From: CAXXHQ01 sp963665265
GTDB lineage: Bacteria; Planctomycetota; Planctomycetia; Pirellulales; Thermoguttaceae
NCBI GenBank assembly: GCA_963665265.2
Contig: OY762224.2
Location: 3,968,001-4,032,000, forward strand
Direction of reading: 5' to 3'
DNA: 64,000 nucleotides
In this document: positions 28,479 through 39,700 of the stretch, in pieces
Position numbering within the stretch: the first letter of the stretch is position 1
Layout of the letters: each line of letters starts with the position of its first letter
Translations under genes and position numbers: made by a program
The notes under the pieces: model-generated
What the model was told of the DNA's origin: nothing
Seen by the model: only the letters and a program-made list of their open reading frames with translations
Databases searched by the model: none

Positions 28479-29966
28479 TTACGTCGTCGGACCGGGCGTG
28501 AAGTCTCCGACCATCGGACCGATGTCCAGAATAGGCATCGGACGGACCGGCGTCTTCGTCACCGCCGCGCCGGCGATCGTTCGGGCAGTCGCCTGATACT
28601 CGGCCAAGCCGCCGTCTTGATTGCGCGACGCGCGAATCCGCCACTCTTGCGGCGAAACCTCGCCGTTGAACAACGCCGCTCGCAACACGAACTCGGGACC
28701 AAGCTCGTCCCCTTTAAGCTCATGCACCTTCTTTACTAAAACGTCGCGATCTTCGCCCACGACAAGGCTGTCGATCGTGCGGCCGATAAACGCCGACTCG
28801 GGCTTGCCGAAGCAACGCGCGAAGGCGGGATTGACGAAGGTGATTTCGCCGTCAGGCGTGAATCGCACGACCATTTCGATTTGATCTTGTAAGATATCGC
28901 GCATTCGTCGCTCGGCCTTCACTCGGGCGTCGCGGGATCGATGAAGATTCGTCAACAACATGTCGAACTCCTCGGCAAGCATGCCGACCTCGTCGGCGTG
29001 ATGTTCGCCGACTCGTTTGGAGTAATCGCCGCTCTGCCGAATCCACTGGACGTGCTTAATTAATTTTTGCACCGGAGCGACGACGTATCGACCGCAGAAC
29101 CAATATGCCGAGCCGAACAGGATCAGCGTCGTCAGAACGACGGAAAGCTCGACGTTGCCGAGCAATTCGCGCCCGGCGGCGGCGAGGTTTTTCGGCGATT
29201 GCGAGACGATCCAACGGACGGGCTTGCCCGAGACGTCGGCGAGTCGGCCGTAAAGAACCAATTTGCTTTTCCCATCGTCGTAGAGGGCCGATGCGTCGCT
29301 CTGCCAAACGCGCTTGGCGTCGGACAGCGAGGACTCTTCGACGTAAGGCTTGATCGCGAAATCGACGTCAACGTCGCCGCGAATGCGTTTGACCGCAGCC
29401 TCGTTGACGAATCGAGCGAAAACCATCATTCCGACGACTTGATCGGTTTCATTGCGACGTATCGGAACGGACGCTACCCAAGCAAGTCGATCGCCAATCT
29501 CCATGCAACCAGCTCCGCCTCGCGAGTCGCCGGCGGCGTTCAAAAGCGGATGATTAGGCGGCAGCCCGCGATCAGAAAATTTCGGGACGACTAACGGCTT
29601 AAAAGCGGCGTCGTCTCGAACATCGCTCAACGCAAGCCGACCGTTTTTATCATAAACCTGCACGACGTTCAATTTATAGTTGGAAAAGAAATCGCGGGTA
29701 AGATTATTTTGGGCGTAGTTCGGGTTGTCGCCTTTGAGATAGGCGATCGTTTCGCTCCACTGGGCGTAGTCGACGCAAACGCGACGCAATTGTTCGGCGT
29801 CGCGGGCAAATCGTTTTTCGACTCGGCGAAGGTCTTTGACTCCCTCGTCACGATCCATAACGATCAATTGCGGGAGAAGCAAGAGCCGCCCCATGCCGAA
29901 GAACAGTCCGAATACCGCCATCGACAAGGCGAGAAATATGATGGTTATCTTTAAGCGCATCGGCAT
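28479..29966 (-). CDS. Membrane sensor with CHASE4, HAMP and PAS domains, no output domain
   Basis: I place the start at ATG 29966, with AGGGAGA a few bases upstream, giving 495 residues. A transmembrane helix (LKITIIFLALSMAVFGLFFG) is followed by a periplasmic CHASE4-like domain (residues ~40-240) that includes the DRDEG and DYAQW motifs. A second helix follows at ~265-285, then HAMP (APVQKLIKHVQWIRQSGDYS) and a PAS domain (~360-470, FVNPAFARCFGKPESAFIGR). The chain ends after PAS with no histidine kinase, GGDEF, EAL or methyl-accepting region. Such a protein could signal by binding a partner. A frameshift removing an output domain seems unlikely, since downstream bases up to the convergent terminator encode nothing similar. 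Confidence 0.82.
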   Translation of the reverse strand: MPMRLKITIIFLALSMAVFGLFFGMGRLLLLPQLIVMDRDEGVKDLRRVEKRFARDAEQLRRVCVDYAQWSETIAYLKGDNPNYAQNNLTRDFFSNYKLNVVQVYDKNGRLALSDVRDDAAFKPLVVPKFSDRGLPPNHPLLNAAGDSRGGAGCMEIGDRLAWVASVPIRRNETDQVVGMMVFARFVNEAAVKRIRGDVDVDFAIKPYVEESSLSDAKRVWQSDASALYDDGKSKLVLYGRLADVSGKPVRWIVSQSPKNLAAAGRELLGNVELSVVLTTLILFGSAYWFCGRYVVAPVQKLIKHVQWIRQSGDYSKRVGEHHADEVGMLAEEFDMLLTNLHRSRDARVKAERRMRDILQDQIEMVVRFTPDGEITFVNPAFARCFGKPESAFIGRTIDSLVVGEDRDVLVKKVHELKGDELGPEFVLRAALFNGEVSPQEWRIRASRNQDGGLAEYQATARTIAGAAVTKTPVRPMPILDIGPMVGDFTPGPTT

Positions 29967-30154
29967 CGCCGACTCTCCCTGTGACGGTTGAATCAATAAA
30001 CGAGGCATTGCCGCGCAAACCAAATTGCGCGTTTTCCTACGCTCAAATGTAGGTTAAGATTCGGCAGGGCGGGGGAGGCCGATTATACCGATTACGACGG
30101 TCATGCGGAGAATCGAACTCCGAAGAGGAGAAGAAACCAAGCGGCAATTTCGCT

Positions 30155-30574
30155 TCAATCGTCTCCGGAAATGCGACGGCGGTTTTTGCGGACCGCGGCG
30201 CGAATTTTATCGTCCAAACGTCGCAAAGTCGCGGAACGCTTCGGCTTGGTCGGAATGCGTTTTTTCGGGGCCTGCAAGGAGGCGAGAATGAGAATGCGTA
30301 ACGCTTCGCGGCAGTTTGCGGCGTTGCGTCCTGCAGTGCGTTCCGTTTGGCAGGAAAGAATCAACTCCCCTTCGACGTTTATTTTGTTAGAATGTCTGCG
30401 GCGAAGCCGTTTTTTCACGTCCTCGGAAACGGAAGCCGACTTTTCAAACGCCCAACGAAGGGTCGCTTTCGAGTTCACCTTGTTGATGTTTTGCCCGCCG
30501 GGACCGGAACTGCGAGCGAAGGAGATGGAATACTCGAACTCGGAAATCGTGAGGGAGTGATGAACGACGATCAT
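30155..30574 (-). CDS. arfB: Ribosome-rescue peptidyl-tRNA hydrolase ArfB
   Basis: This family releases nascent chains from stalled ribosomes. The catalytic GGQ loop is SSGPGGQNINKVNSK, close to the N-terminus as in ArfB/YaeJ and unlike release factors 1 and 2, which have extra domains. The C-terminal tail (KPKRSATLRRLDDKIRAAVR) is basic, as needed to probe the empty mRNA channel. I chose ATG 30574, giving 139 residues, the usual size. The longer frame adds residues that overlap the intergenic gap. It lies 46 bases downstream of the isomerase gene on the same strand. Confidence 0.9.
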   Translation of the reverse strand: MIVVHHSLTISEFEYSISFARSSGPGGQNINKVNSKATLRWAFEKSASVSEDVKKRLRRRHSNKINVEGELILSCQTERTAGRNAANCREALRILILASLQAPKKRIPTKPKRSATLRRLDDKIRAAVRKNRRRISGDD

Positions 30575-30620
30575 GCGAGGCGCTATTCTTTCTTGACGGC
30601 TGAAGCATAAGCTCAGTCGT

Positions 30621-31484
30621 TCAACTCGGCGAAACATATTCTTCAAACGCTAATTTCGCCCGCCGCAAAATTTCGCGATATTCCACGGATTCAAATTCCT
30701 CGCCCAACAATTCCACGTCGTAGTAGCCGTCATATCCTGCGTCGCGAAATGCATCGATAATTTCTCGCAACGGAACGGCGCCTTCGCCTAAAAAGCATCT
30801 ATTTTGCTCGCCGCACGGAGCGAGTCGGGAATCGCCTAATTGCACGAGGGCCGTGAAAGGCGTTATTTCTCGAACGCGACTTGCGAAATTATCGACGAAG
30901 CCTAGATGAAAGGTGTCGATAACGAGTTTCAATCGCTCGCCGCCGACGGCATGAATTACTTCTAAAGCGTCGTCCACGCTCGTTAAAAAGGTCCAATCGG
31001 CCGCGCAACAGGGGTGCATCGGCTCCAGCGCCAAACTCACGTTCAACTGCACGGCAACGGGTAACAGCTCCTTGAGGGCTTCACGAAGCAAACGACGTGC
31101 ATGGTTATAGGTATGCCCAGCGCGAGCTCCGCTATACACGACCAAAGTCGCCGCACCAAGTATCGAGGCGGCGTGCAACGCTTCGAGAGCGTCGTCGACG
31201 CTTTCGCGAAAATTCCGTCCGTCGCTGCCGGTAAAACCGCCGGCCCAGGCAAGATGCGACGCCTTCACATCGAAGGAACGCATCAAATCGGCGGCGCGCG
31301 TAAGCCCGCAGTCGGAAACTTTTTGCCGCCATACGCCCATCGCCGACACGCCCGCCGAACGATAGTTTTCCACATCTTGTTCGAAAGTCCAACGAAATGT
31401 CGTCGTTTCGCTAACCGATAAGGTTGCCATCGGTCCGATTATCTCCGCACGACGCAAGTATAGATCCGTCAATTTCACCACCAC
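30621..31484 (-). CDS. Sugar phosphate isomerase/epimerase (xylose isomerase-like TIM barrel)
   Basis: A 287-residue TIM-barrel protein of the AP endonuclease 2 superfamily. Metal-binding elements on the barrel strands are visible: LALEPMHP (Glu and His), LVIDTFHLG (Asp and His), VQLGDSR and YYDVELLG (Glu near the C-terminus). These match sugar isomerases or epimerases with a divalent metal. A start at internal ATG 31430 (MATLSVSETTTFRW) would be closer to the family length at the N-terminus; both are possible. The substrate is not predictable. arfB follows closely on the same strand. Confidence 0.8.
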   Translation of the reverse strand: MVVKLTDLYLRRAEIIGPMATLSVSETTTFRWTFEQDVENYRSAGVSAMGVWRQKVSDCGLTRAADLMRSFDVKASHLAWAGGFTGSDGRNFRESVDDALEALHAASILGAATLVVYSGARAGHTYNHARRLLREALKELLPVAVQLNVSLALEPMHPCCAADWTFLTSVDDALEVIHAVGGERLKLVIDTFHLGFVDNFASRVREITPFTALVQLGDSRLAPCGEQNRCFLGEGAVPLREIIDAFRDAGYDGYYDVELLGEEFESVEYREILRRAKLAFEEYVSPS

Positions 31485-31590
31485 CGTTCAGGGGGGTGGG
31501 GGGCAGCCTGGTCGGCCAAACATGTGCGATAGGGCAAGTCAATTCAATTGTACATGGACCTATCGGCATTTGCGACCTACCAATCAATTC

Positions 31591-31750
31591 GGGAAAAAAA
31601 GGGGGATAAAAACACCCCCCCCTTCGACAAAAAAAGTCAAACCAAAAGATTGGTTTTCATTAACCTTAGTTTAGGCGATCTGTGGTTATCCACATCAATC
31701 TAGAAAAACATGTTGTGAAGGGGGGTTTTTTATTCAGAATCCCCTCTCCC
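31591..31750. repeat. Long imperfect inverted repeat around a DnaA-box sequence
   Basis: The left arm (31591-31630) and right arm (31713-31750) are complementary over most of their ~38 bases. The core pairing is CCCCCCTTC(G)ACAA with TTGTGAAGGGGGG, flanked by A/T and G-rich blocks in matching order. The 82-base centre is AT-rich and contains TGTGGTTATCCACA at 31681-31694, which includes a perfect TTATCCACA DnaA box at 31686-31694. Confidence 0.55.
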
Positions 31751-31882
31751 GTATGACGAAGTTAATCATGCGAAATAACTCTGACTATCACGTCAGTAAA
31801 CGGAGGAGATCGCTATAAAGCGAATTTTTTCGTTTTTCGCAACTTAAATTTGGCATCCATCAGGGTTAATCCCTGTATGATT

Positions 31883-31928
31883 GACCACGGTAGGTCTCTG
31901 CCCCGCTTACCGTGGTCTTTTCTTTTCT
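31883..31928 (+). terminator. Intrinsic terminator with no coding gene upstream
   Basis: A perfect 10-pair stem (GACCACGGTA with TACCGTGGTC) is followed by TTTTCTTTTCTT. Just upstream are a CAGGG/CCCTG hairpin (31861-31875) and a TCGCT/AGCGA hairpin followed by six T (31809-31828). No plus-strand coding frame precedes it. Confidence 0.7.
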
Positions 31929-32568
31929 TGCTCTTTACGGCATTGCCATCCTCACCCCCATCTTTGTGGCAGACGTAGGGATTTTAACGATTCTTTGTGC
32001 TCGTTCCCCCAAAATCGTCCCCCCGTCGCAACGAATGCGTTGCCATCTCTTGACGCAGCTGTTTGATCCAATCACGATAAGATGCTGAAGAACGGCAATA
32101 TAGATAAGCACAGCTGGTTTATTCAGACTTGCCGTTTGAGGAAGCATTAGCCAAAAAAACAATCGCTTTTCATTTGACACATTTGTCAACTTCGGGTTTC
32201 ATAAGAGAGATGTCGGTTGCGTCGGCAAGGACGCAATCGCATTCCGGATCGAGAAAAACATGCCAAGAGTCCTTCCGCGAGTTCACAACGCAAGCGCCGA
32301 TCGCAAGGTGATCGGATCCTGCGTTTGGCTTTCTTCCTTGGACGTCGCTCTCTATAACAATCGAAGCGTCTCCGCCCCTAAAGAATCTCTAATTGTTCGC
32401 TGCGCATTTCAAATAATCGCATTGCTTGCGTCGGCCCTTCAAGTATCGTTCCTGCAGTCGGCGCGACTCGCACCCGCATACTCTCCGACGCGCATGCGTC
32501 GTCAAGAACGTTAGAAAACACTCACGACTCGCGTTTTGGCATCACGATCACCCGGCAGGCGCAACACG

Positions 32569-33675
32569 ATGAACGATTCGCTCCAAATACTTTGCAACAC
32601 ATCGACGGGATTCCACGATTGGCTGGCGCGAGCCGGCGGATCGTTGGTCGTCTCAACGTATCAAGCGGGCAAAGTGGCGATGATCGGTTGGAACGGAGCT
32701 CAGGTCACGCTCTTGATGCGCGAGTTCGACAAGCCTTTGGGAATCGCGACCAGCGGTAACCGTTTGTTGTTGGCGACCCGAAACGAGGTCACAATTTTTG
32801 CGAACGCGAAAGCCTTGGCCTTTGATTTTTCCGAGGAGCGTCCCGGCGCGTATGACGCGCTCTACGTTCCTCGCGTCTCGCATCACACCGCCGATCTCCA
32901 CACGCATGACGTCGCGTTTTGCGGATCAAAGATATACTGCGTCGCGACTCGCTTCTCTTGCTTGGCCGAGTTGAGCGACGAATTCAATTTCAAGCCGGTT
33001 TGGAAGCCGCGATTCGTTAGCGACCTCGTTCCTGAAGATCGTTGCCATTTAAACGGCTTAGCGATTCGGGACGGACGTCCGCGATACATGACGGCCCTAG
33101 GTGAGACCGACGCGCCGGGCGCGTGGCGAGAGCGAAAAGCCGACGGCGGCCTGCTCATCGACGTCGAGTCGAATGAAATCATCGCGAGGGGGCTTTCGAT
33201 GCCGCACACGCCGCGATGGCACGACGGAAAACTTTGGGTTTTGAATTCCGGGGCCGGCGAGCTCCTTGTCGTCGATCCGTTCGACGGTCGTCGCGAGGTC
33301 GTTTGCCGATTGCCGGGCTATTTGCGAGGCATGGCCTTCGTCGGCGATTACGCCGTGATCGGCATGTGTAAGATTCGCGAGAAACATATTTTCGGCGGCT
33401 TGCCCGTGCAGGCCGCGAATGAACGATTGCTTTGCGGCCTGACGGTCGTCGATCTGCGCAGCGGTGAGACGGTCGGCCAGCTTGAATTCACGCAAGGCTG
33501 CGAGGAGTTGTACGACGTGCGTTTCCTCGCCGGGATATATCGTCCCATGTTGTTGAATTTGGCCCGACCGGAGAGTCGTCAGGCCATGACCAATCCCGAA
33601 TCCAGTTTCTGGCTTCGTCCGAGCAACGAAATGCCGCTGAACGAAGCCGGCGCGGCGAGGGCCGTCGTCGCGTAA
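32569..33675 (+). CDS. TIGR03032-like protein (DUF4915 type)
   Basis: The ATG at 32569 is preferred over the frame opening at 32536 because MNDSLQILCNTSTGFHDWL is the conserved-looking N-terminus. The 368-residue protein is beta-rich and cytoplasmic-looking, with motifs I associate with the TIGR03032 family: VVSTYQAGKV near the start, the CHLNGLA segment, MPHTPRWHDGKLWVLNSG, and LPGYLRGMAFVGDYAVIG. The fold is probably a propeller. The biochemical role is not known. It lies 104 bases upstream of the giant repeat protein on the same strand, so the two may be coexpressed and the protein could help in its handling. Confidence 0.75.
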   Translation: MNDSLQILCNTSTGFHDWLARAGGSLVVSTYQAGKVAMIGWNGAQVTLLMREFDKPLGIATSGNRLLLATRNEVTIFANAKALAFDFSEERPGAYDALYVPRVSHHTADLHTHDVAFCGSKIYCVATRFSCLAELSDEFNFKPVWKPRFVSDLVPEDRCHLNGLAIRDGRPRYMTALGETDAPGAWRERKADGGLLIDVESNEIIARGLSMPHTPRWHDGKLWVLNSGAGELLVVDPFDGRREVVCRLPGYLRGMAFVGDYAVIGMCKIREKHIFGGLPVQAANERLLCGLTVVDLRSGETVGQLEFTQGCEELYDVRFLAGIYRPMLLNLARPESRQAMTNPESSFWLRPSNEMPLNEAGAARAVVA

Positions 33676-33778
33676 ATTGTGAGCAAGCCCGGCGGCTTGT
33701 CTGACGCCGGCGAAAAGAGTCGTACATAACAGCTAACAGAGATCAGGGCACGTTTTATATACACAGGATTTTAGAACT

Positions 33779-36700
33779 ATGTCGTTCAAAAAGAAGTCGC
33801 AAGTTCGTCGCGGCGGGGAAAAATCGCAATCCTCCTTTTTGCGCAATCTGTTCGGATGGGGAGCGAACGATCACCAACTTCCGGGTCATCAGCGCAAGCG
33901 TCATCTCGTAATTGACCCGTTGGAAGAACGGCAGATGTTCACTCTGACGCCGATTGACGGCACCTACCTTGGACAGCTTTCCGAACAATTGGCGACGGAT
34001 ATCCCTGCTAATTTGATATCTACGGACGGCACTCGCGCCAATCAATCGTTAGCCGCCGACTCGAAAGGCGATTACGTTGTGGCGTGGGCCCAACAAGACG
34101 GCGCCGACTACAACATTTACGCCAAGTACTACACGGACGAGACTCAACGTATTACTTTGCCGCCCGAAGCCCTGACGAACAACACGTCGGACAATGCGAA
34201 ATTCTCGCTCGTTTACGGCGGAAACGAAATTCAACAGATTACGTTCTCGTCCGCGACGACCGGACTCATTTTTAGCGGCCAGTATACTCTATCTTACACG
34301 GCCTCAAACGGCACGACTTACACTACAGGGGCTATCGCATTTAACGTCGCCTTTCCGGCCGCCAACATCACGGCGATGCAAACCGCCTTACGCGCGTTGG
34401 GCACGACGAACAACATCGCCGCCCTTCAAGACGTCGTCGTCGCAGAGTCGCAAAACGATCCGCTCAACTATTTGATATATTTCGGCGACAACTCGAACGG
34501 CGCGGCGCAAAACCAAATCACCGTGTCCTCCTCCAATTTCGTGCATTCCGTTGCTCCCACTGTTACTTCGACCGTCGGCAACATCAGCCAAACGCTCTCC
34601 ATCGCCTCGACTTCAGCAACGGCGATCAAAGGGACGTTCGTTTTGATGTACAACGGCAACTCGACGGCGACAATCACGTTTGACGAAACGGCGACCGCCG
34701 CGACGAACGCCGCCTCAATCCAAACCGCTTTGCGCGATTTAGGAACCAAGAATAATATTGCCGTTTTGCAAAACGTCGTCGTCTCCACAACCGGCGGCAG
34801 CACTCGCGACTTCGTTCTAACATACGGCTCCGCAGCTATTTCCTTGATCAGCGCGACTCAAGCGACTTGGACGGCCGGCGTGACTCCGACCGTGGATACG
34901 GGAACGGTCGGCACGCTGACCCAGACATTGAATTTGACGGTCCCCTCCCTCGGAGTCCTTGACGGAACATTCCGACTCCTTGTCGGAACCACGGAGACGG
35001 CCGACATCGTCTATGACGAATCGCTCACCGGAGTTGAAAACGCGGCGGCCATCCAAGCCGCGCTGCAAGCTTTGAGCGTATCCGGCGCGACAAACTTTAC
35101 GGTAACTTACAACAGCGCCCGAAGGTTTACAATCACTTTCGACGTCGCTCCAAGCGGAACGGCCTCTCCTCAAATCACCTATTCGCCCAATAGCGCCATA
35201 TTCACTCAGACCTTAGTCGCCAGCGCGAAAGGATCGACGCTTCGCGACGCGGGAATGGAAATTGGCGGATCCGCCTCCGCTCCGACGATCCAAGTCTCGG
35301 CGACGAACGCCTACGATACGGCCACGGCTATCGAAACGGCGATGAAACTAACCTTAGTCTCGCAAATCGACGCTCCGATCGTCAACGAGCAATACCCGAT
35401 CACGAACGCGTCGGGCAGCGCGGAAATGCCGGTCACCGATTTAACGAACCTTTATCGCACCACTTCCTATTTGGACGTAAAGGTAGTCCCGGTCCTCGGA
35501 CTCAAAGACGCCAACGGAAACTCTCTCGACGGCCGAGTGTTCGACATCACTTTTATTAATAATTCAGGAACAATCGACCATCCCGAATTGAAATTCGGCT
35601 CGATTATTGACGAGAAGGGCATTAGCATTCTTGGCGACGAAACGCTGGCGAACGTCACGGCCGTTGCTTCCGGCTCGCGAGTCATCACCGTCACGCTCGA
35701 TCCAACTTCGACGTCTTTGGTCACGATCGGTTCGTCCACGTTCACCGCCGGCGTCTCTCCCACAATAACGGCGGCCTCGACCGGTTCGATCACTCAAACG
35801 CTCACATTGTCCCCCTCCGCCGCAGAGGCGATCAAGGGAACGTTCACGTTGACCTACGGAGCGTATACGACCGCCGCGGTGGCGTTCGACGACGCCAACA
35901 CCTCCGCGCAAAACGCCGCGGCCATCCAATCGACGTTGCGAGCTCTCGGCGCAAGTTCGAACATCGACGCGTTGAAAAACGTCGTCGTCACCGCACTTGG
36001 CGCGCACTCGTTCTCGCTGAAATATTCCGTGACGCTAAACGGCGTCGCCGCGTCGCAAATCGGCATAGGAACGGTTTCGAGTTTCACCGAAACGGGCTCG
36101 ATGTCGATCGTCGCCTCGACCGTTCAAGATGGAGCGGCGTTCAACGAAGTTCAACAAATTGTCCTAACTCCTTCCGCCTCCGGCTCATATTCAGGCACGT
36201 TCAAGCTTTCCTTCAACGGGCATGAAACCGCCGCAATCGCTTACGATAGTTCGGCGACGTCCGCGACGAACGCCGCGGCGATTCAAGCCGCCTTACGAGC
36301 GACGGGAATTTCGCAAAACGTCGTTTTGCTCCAAGACGTCACTGTATTGGCGAGCGGATCAGGAACGTTCCTTATTCAATTCGGCGATAATTCGGCGCAA
36401 TCGAACGTGCCGCAAATCACCGTCGATTCGACGTCGTTATCCTTCTCGCGATCGTTCACCCCGACCCTCACGGCCACGACCGGCTCGATCTTGCAAACCT
36501 TGACGCTCGCTTCGACGTCGAGCGGAACGGCGATTAAAGGCTCGTTCACCCTGAACTACGGATCGACCACGACCTCGACTATCACGTTCGACGAAACGGC
36601 GACCGCCGCGACGAACGCCGCCGCCGTGCAAACTGCGCTCCGTTACGTGGGTAATCGCTCCTCCATTCGAACGATTAAACAGAATAGCGACATTTTCCGC

Positions 36701-39700
36701 GTCAATCCCGAGGAGGTAAACAATCCGTACACCGCCGGCGACGACAAATACGATCAGATTAATCCGTCCGTGGCGATGGACGGGGACGGCAATTTCGTCA
36801 TCGTCTGGGAGAGCGTGGTCCCCGACTCGGTGACCCCCAACAGCGGCTCCGACATCTTCGCGCGTCGTTTCGCGCCGGTGGGCGTCGTCGCTTCCGGCTC
36901 GGAGTCGTTTTACGCTGACATGGACTACGACGGAGTCGCTGAAACGGCTATTCAAGGAGTTCGCGCGGTGGCCGCGCCTACTTCGTCGTATTTGACGAAA
37001 ATCGACGCCTATACCTTCCGCGTCAACGAATTAACCACCGGCGAACAAACCATGCCTTCCGTGGCGATGGACGAAGCAGGAAATTTCGTCGTCGCTTGGC
37101 AAACGGCAGGGCAAGAAGCCAGCTTCTACAACGACATTCGCGCTCGTCAGTTTTCTCACGACGGCGCGCCGATGTATAATCCGGAAAGCGGCAACACTTC
37201 GGAATGGCAAGTCAACGCGACCGATACTCAGCGCCATATCGAAGTCTACGTCGCGAAGAGCAAAGACGGCCACTTCGTCGTCACTTGGGATGACGAATTT
37301 ACTATCGAAGCGGAAATGTACGACGCCTTGGGTAACGTTCTCGTCCAACAGTTCACGGTTAACTCGGCGGACGCCTCGGAACTCCCCAACGCCGCTTACG
37401 ATTACAACAATAATTGCATCTTCGGTTGGACGCAAACGGATACAAATAACGGGGTCCGCAATACGAACGTCTACATGAAAGAGTATGACGTTAACGGCGC
37501 GCAGATTCGCGGCGCCACCAGAATGAACAGTCTCGATACGACTAACAACGGAGCTTCGTATTGGCCGGGATCGCAAATGTACGGCCAAGCGGGAATCGAC
37601 GCCGACGGCGACCTAATGATGCTCTACCAAGGCTACGGTCCCGACGTCGCGGTCGCGAACGGAAACCCGAGCTCGTCACAGAGCCTTGACAATCTCTACT
37701 CCAGCGGCCTCGGAACCTTCACGGCGGTTCAATGCGATATCGACTCTTGGATCACTTATCTATTAGCCCGAGCTCAAAAGCAAGGGTCATCTCGCGACAG
37801 CATTAGCGGCATTGCCGTGGACGGCTCTTCCGTCACGACCCTCAACGAAGGGTATCAAAAACTGCTGGCCTATTATTCGTCGTTGCGAGGCGAGGCGAAC
37901 GGCATCCTCTTCTCGGCCATCGACGCCGCGACGGGAATGACCACCGGCATCATTACGCAAACCGATAGCGTGGCGAACGACTTGCGCGACGGTCAAAATG
38001 CGCGCTGCCTAATCGCCCTGGATTCGTCTTCCACGCAAGGCTCCCTCCACATCAACGTGGACACGACCATGGATATCACCGTGGGCGTGGTTTACTACCC
38101 GAACAACGGCGGCATCAACATAAACGCAACTCGCTCGGCGATCGACAGCGCGATCTCCAACGTCATCGGCGACACCGCATGGAATAACGCCGGCACAACC
38201 GACGGGTCGGTCTCTGTTCGCGTAGTGAGTGCCTCCGAATTAAACATTCGTAGCGGCACGTATTGGGATTACGGCTATAATCCCTCGCGATACGTCGTTT
38301 ACGAAGTGACGTTCCAAGGGTCGAGCCATGACACGAACCACACGGTGACGATCAACGCCAACAGCGACATGAAAAACGCCGGCGGTTCGCCCACTTCTCC
38401 CGCAGCGTCGCAATTGGCTACCGCTGACGCAGGCACGGCGCAAACCAATCCATCCCTCGTCATGTTGCCCGACGGTAGTTTCATTGCCGCTTGGACGCAA
38501 ATCGTCAACGGCTCGTCAACCCAGGTTGTGACCCGCACGTTCCAAGAATCGACGGATACTGTCGGCCCTCGCATCTCCGACATCTACACCACCGATACGA
38601 GCACGATCGATAGCGACATGCAGATTTACGCCGGCGCTAACGGTCTAACCTACATCGTCCTCGCCTTCGACGAAGACATGATGACCACTGGCAGAGATAG
38701 CGTGACGAACGTCGCAAATTACAAGTTACTCAAGGCCGGAGTCGTCCAGTCCGGAGCCATAGTCAAGGCCGAATACGGTCTTAACATGCTTTACGAAAAC
38801 TCCGCCTATTACGGAGTCACCGGCGCATTGCCGTCGAACAAGTACGAAGTCATCTTGACACTCGATTCCAACTTGAGCACGGCCGGCTACCAAGGGCTGA
38901 CTGACGGACATTACGAATTACAAGCTCTTGCGCCGGTCGGCGCCACGGCCGCCAACGCCGCCGGCACGAGCGGACTACGCGATCGCGCCGGCAACGCCCT
39001 TAACTCCTCCGGCTATTCGCCGAACGGATCGAATTATTCCCGATTGTTTTACGTATCGACCGCGGCGGACAACGCCGGAAACACGAAATACGGCGACGAG
39101 TACCGCGTAAACAACACCGGCAACAACAGTTCGACCGTAAATTACACGCAAACTACAGGCGTGACCTACACCGATCCGACCAACGAGGACGTCGCAGCCC
39201 GTACCGAAAACACGAAAGCGGTGGCGATGGATCATAGCGGCGATTACGTCGTGGTTTGGACGAGCTACGCCCAAGACGGCGATCAAGGCGGCGTCTATAT
39301 GCGAATGTACGATCGCAATGACAAGGCGATTCTCGCGACGGACACTCTGGTCAACGTCACGACGGCGGGAAATCAACGCAACGCGAGCGTGGCGATGGAC
39401 GCCGACGGCGATTTCGTCGTCGTCTGGGAATGCCAAAACTCCGCAGGAACATGGGATATTTACGCTCGGCGTTTCAACTCCGTCGGAAAAGCCTTCGGAA
39501 GCGAATTCCTCGTCAATACGATCACCAACTACAACCAGATCAACCCCTCCGTGGCGATAAACAGCCAAGGAAACTTCGTCATCACCTGGGCGACTCAAGG
39601 GCAGTCATATAGCTACTACAACGACATCCACGCGCAGATATACGACTACGAAGGCAACCGCGTCGGAGGCGAGTTCCGCGTCAACACGCAAAACATTCCA

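Larger units (their letters stand above)
31485..32568. other. Gene-free region between divergent genes
   Basis: About 1.1 kb separate a minus-strand gene from a plus-strand gene. It is locally AT-rich with poly-C and poly-A tracts, and holds the inverted repeat at 31591-31750 and the terminator-like hairpins at 31809-31925. Short frames at 32129-32514 lack coding character. No tRNA or known RNA family was recognised. Confidence 0.5.

Noticed and set aside
30104..30121. A tRNA T-arm-like sequence (CGGAG - TTCGATT - CTCCG) on the minus strand
   Set aside because: No matching acceptor stem, anticodon arm or D arm could be laid out around it, including with a long variable arm, so it is not called a tRNA or tmRNA.
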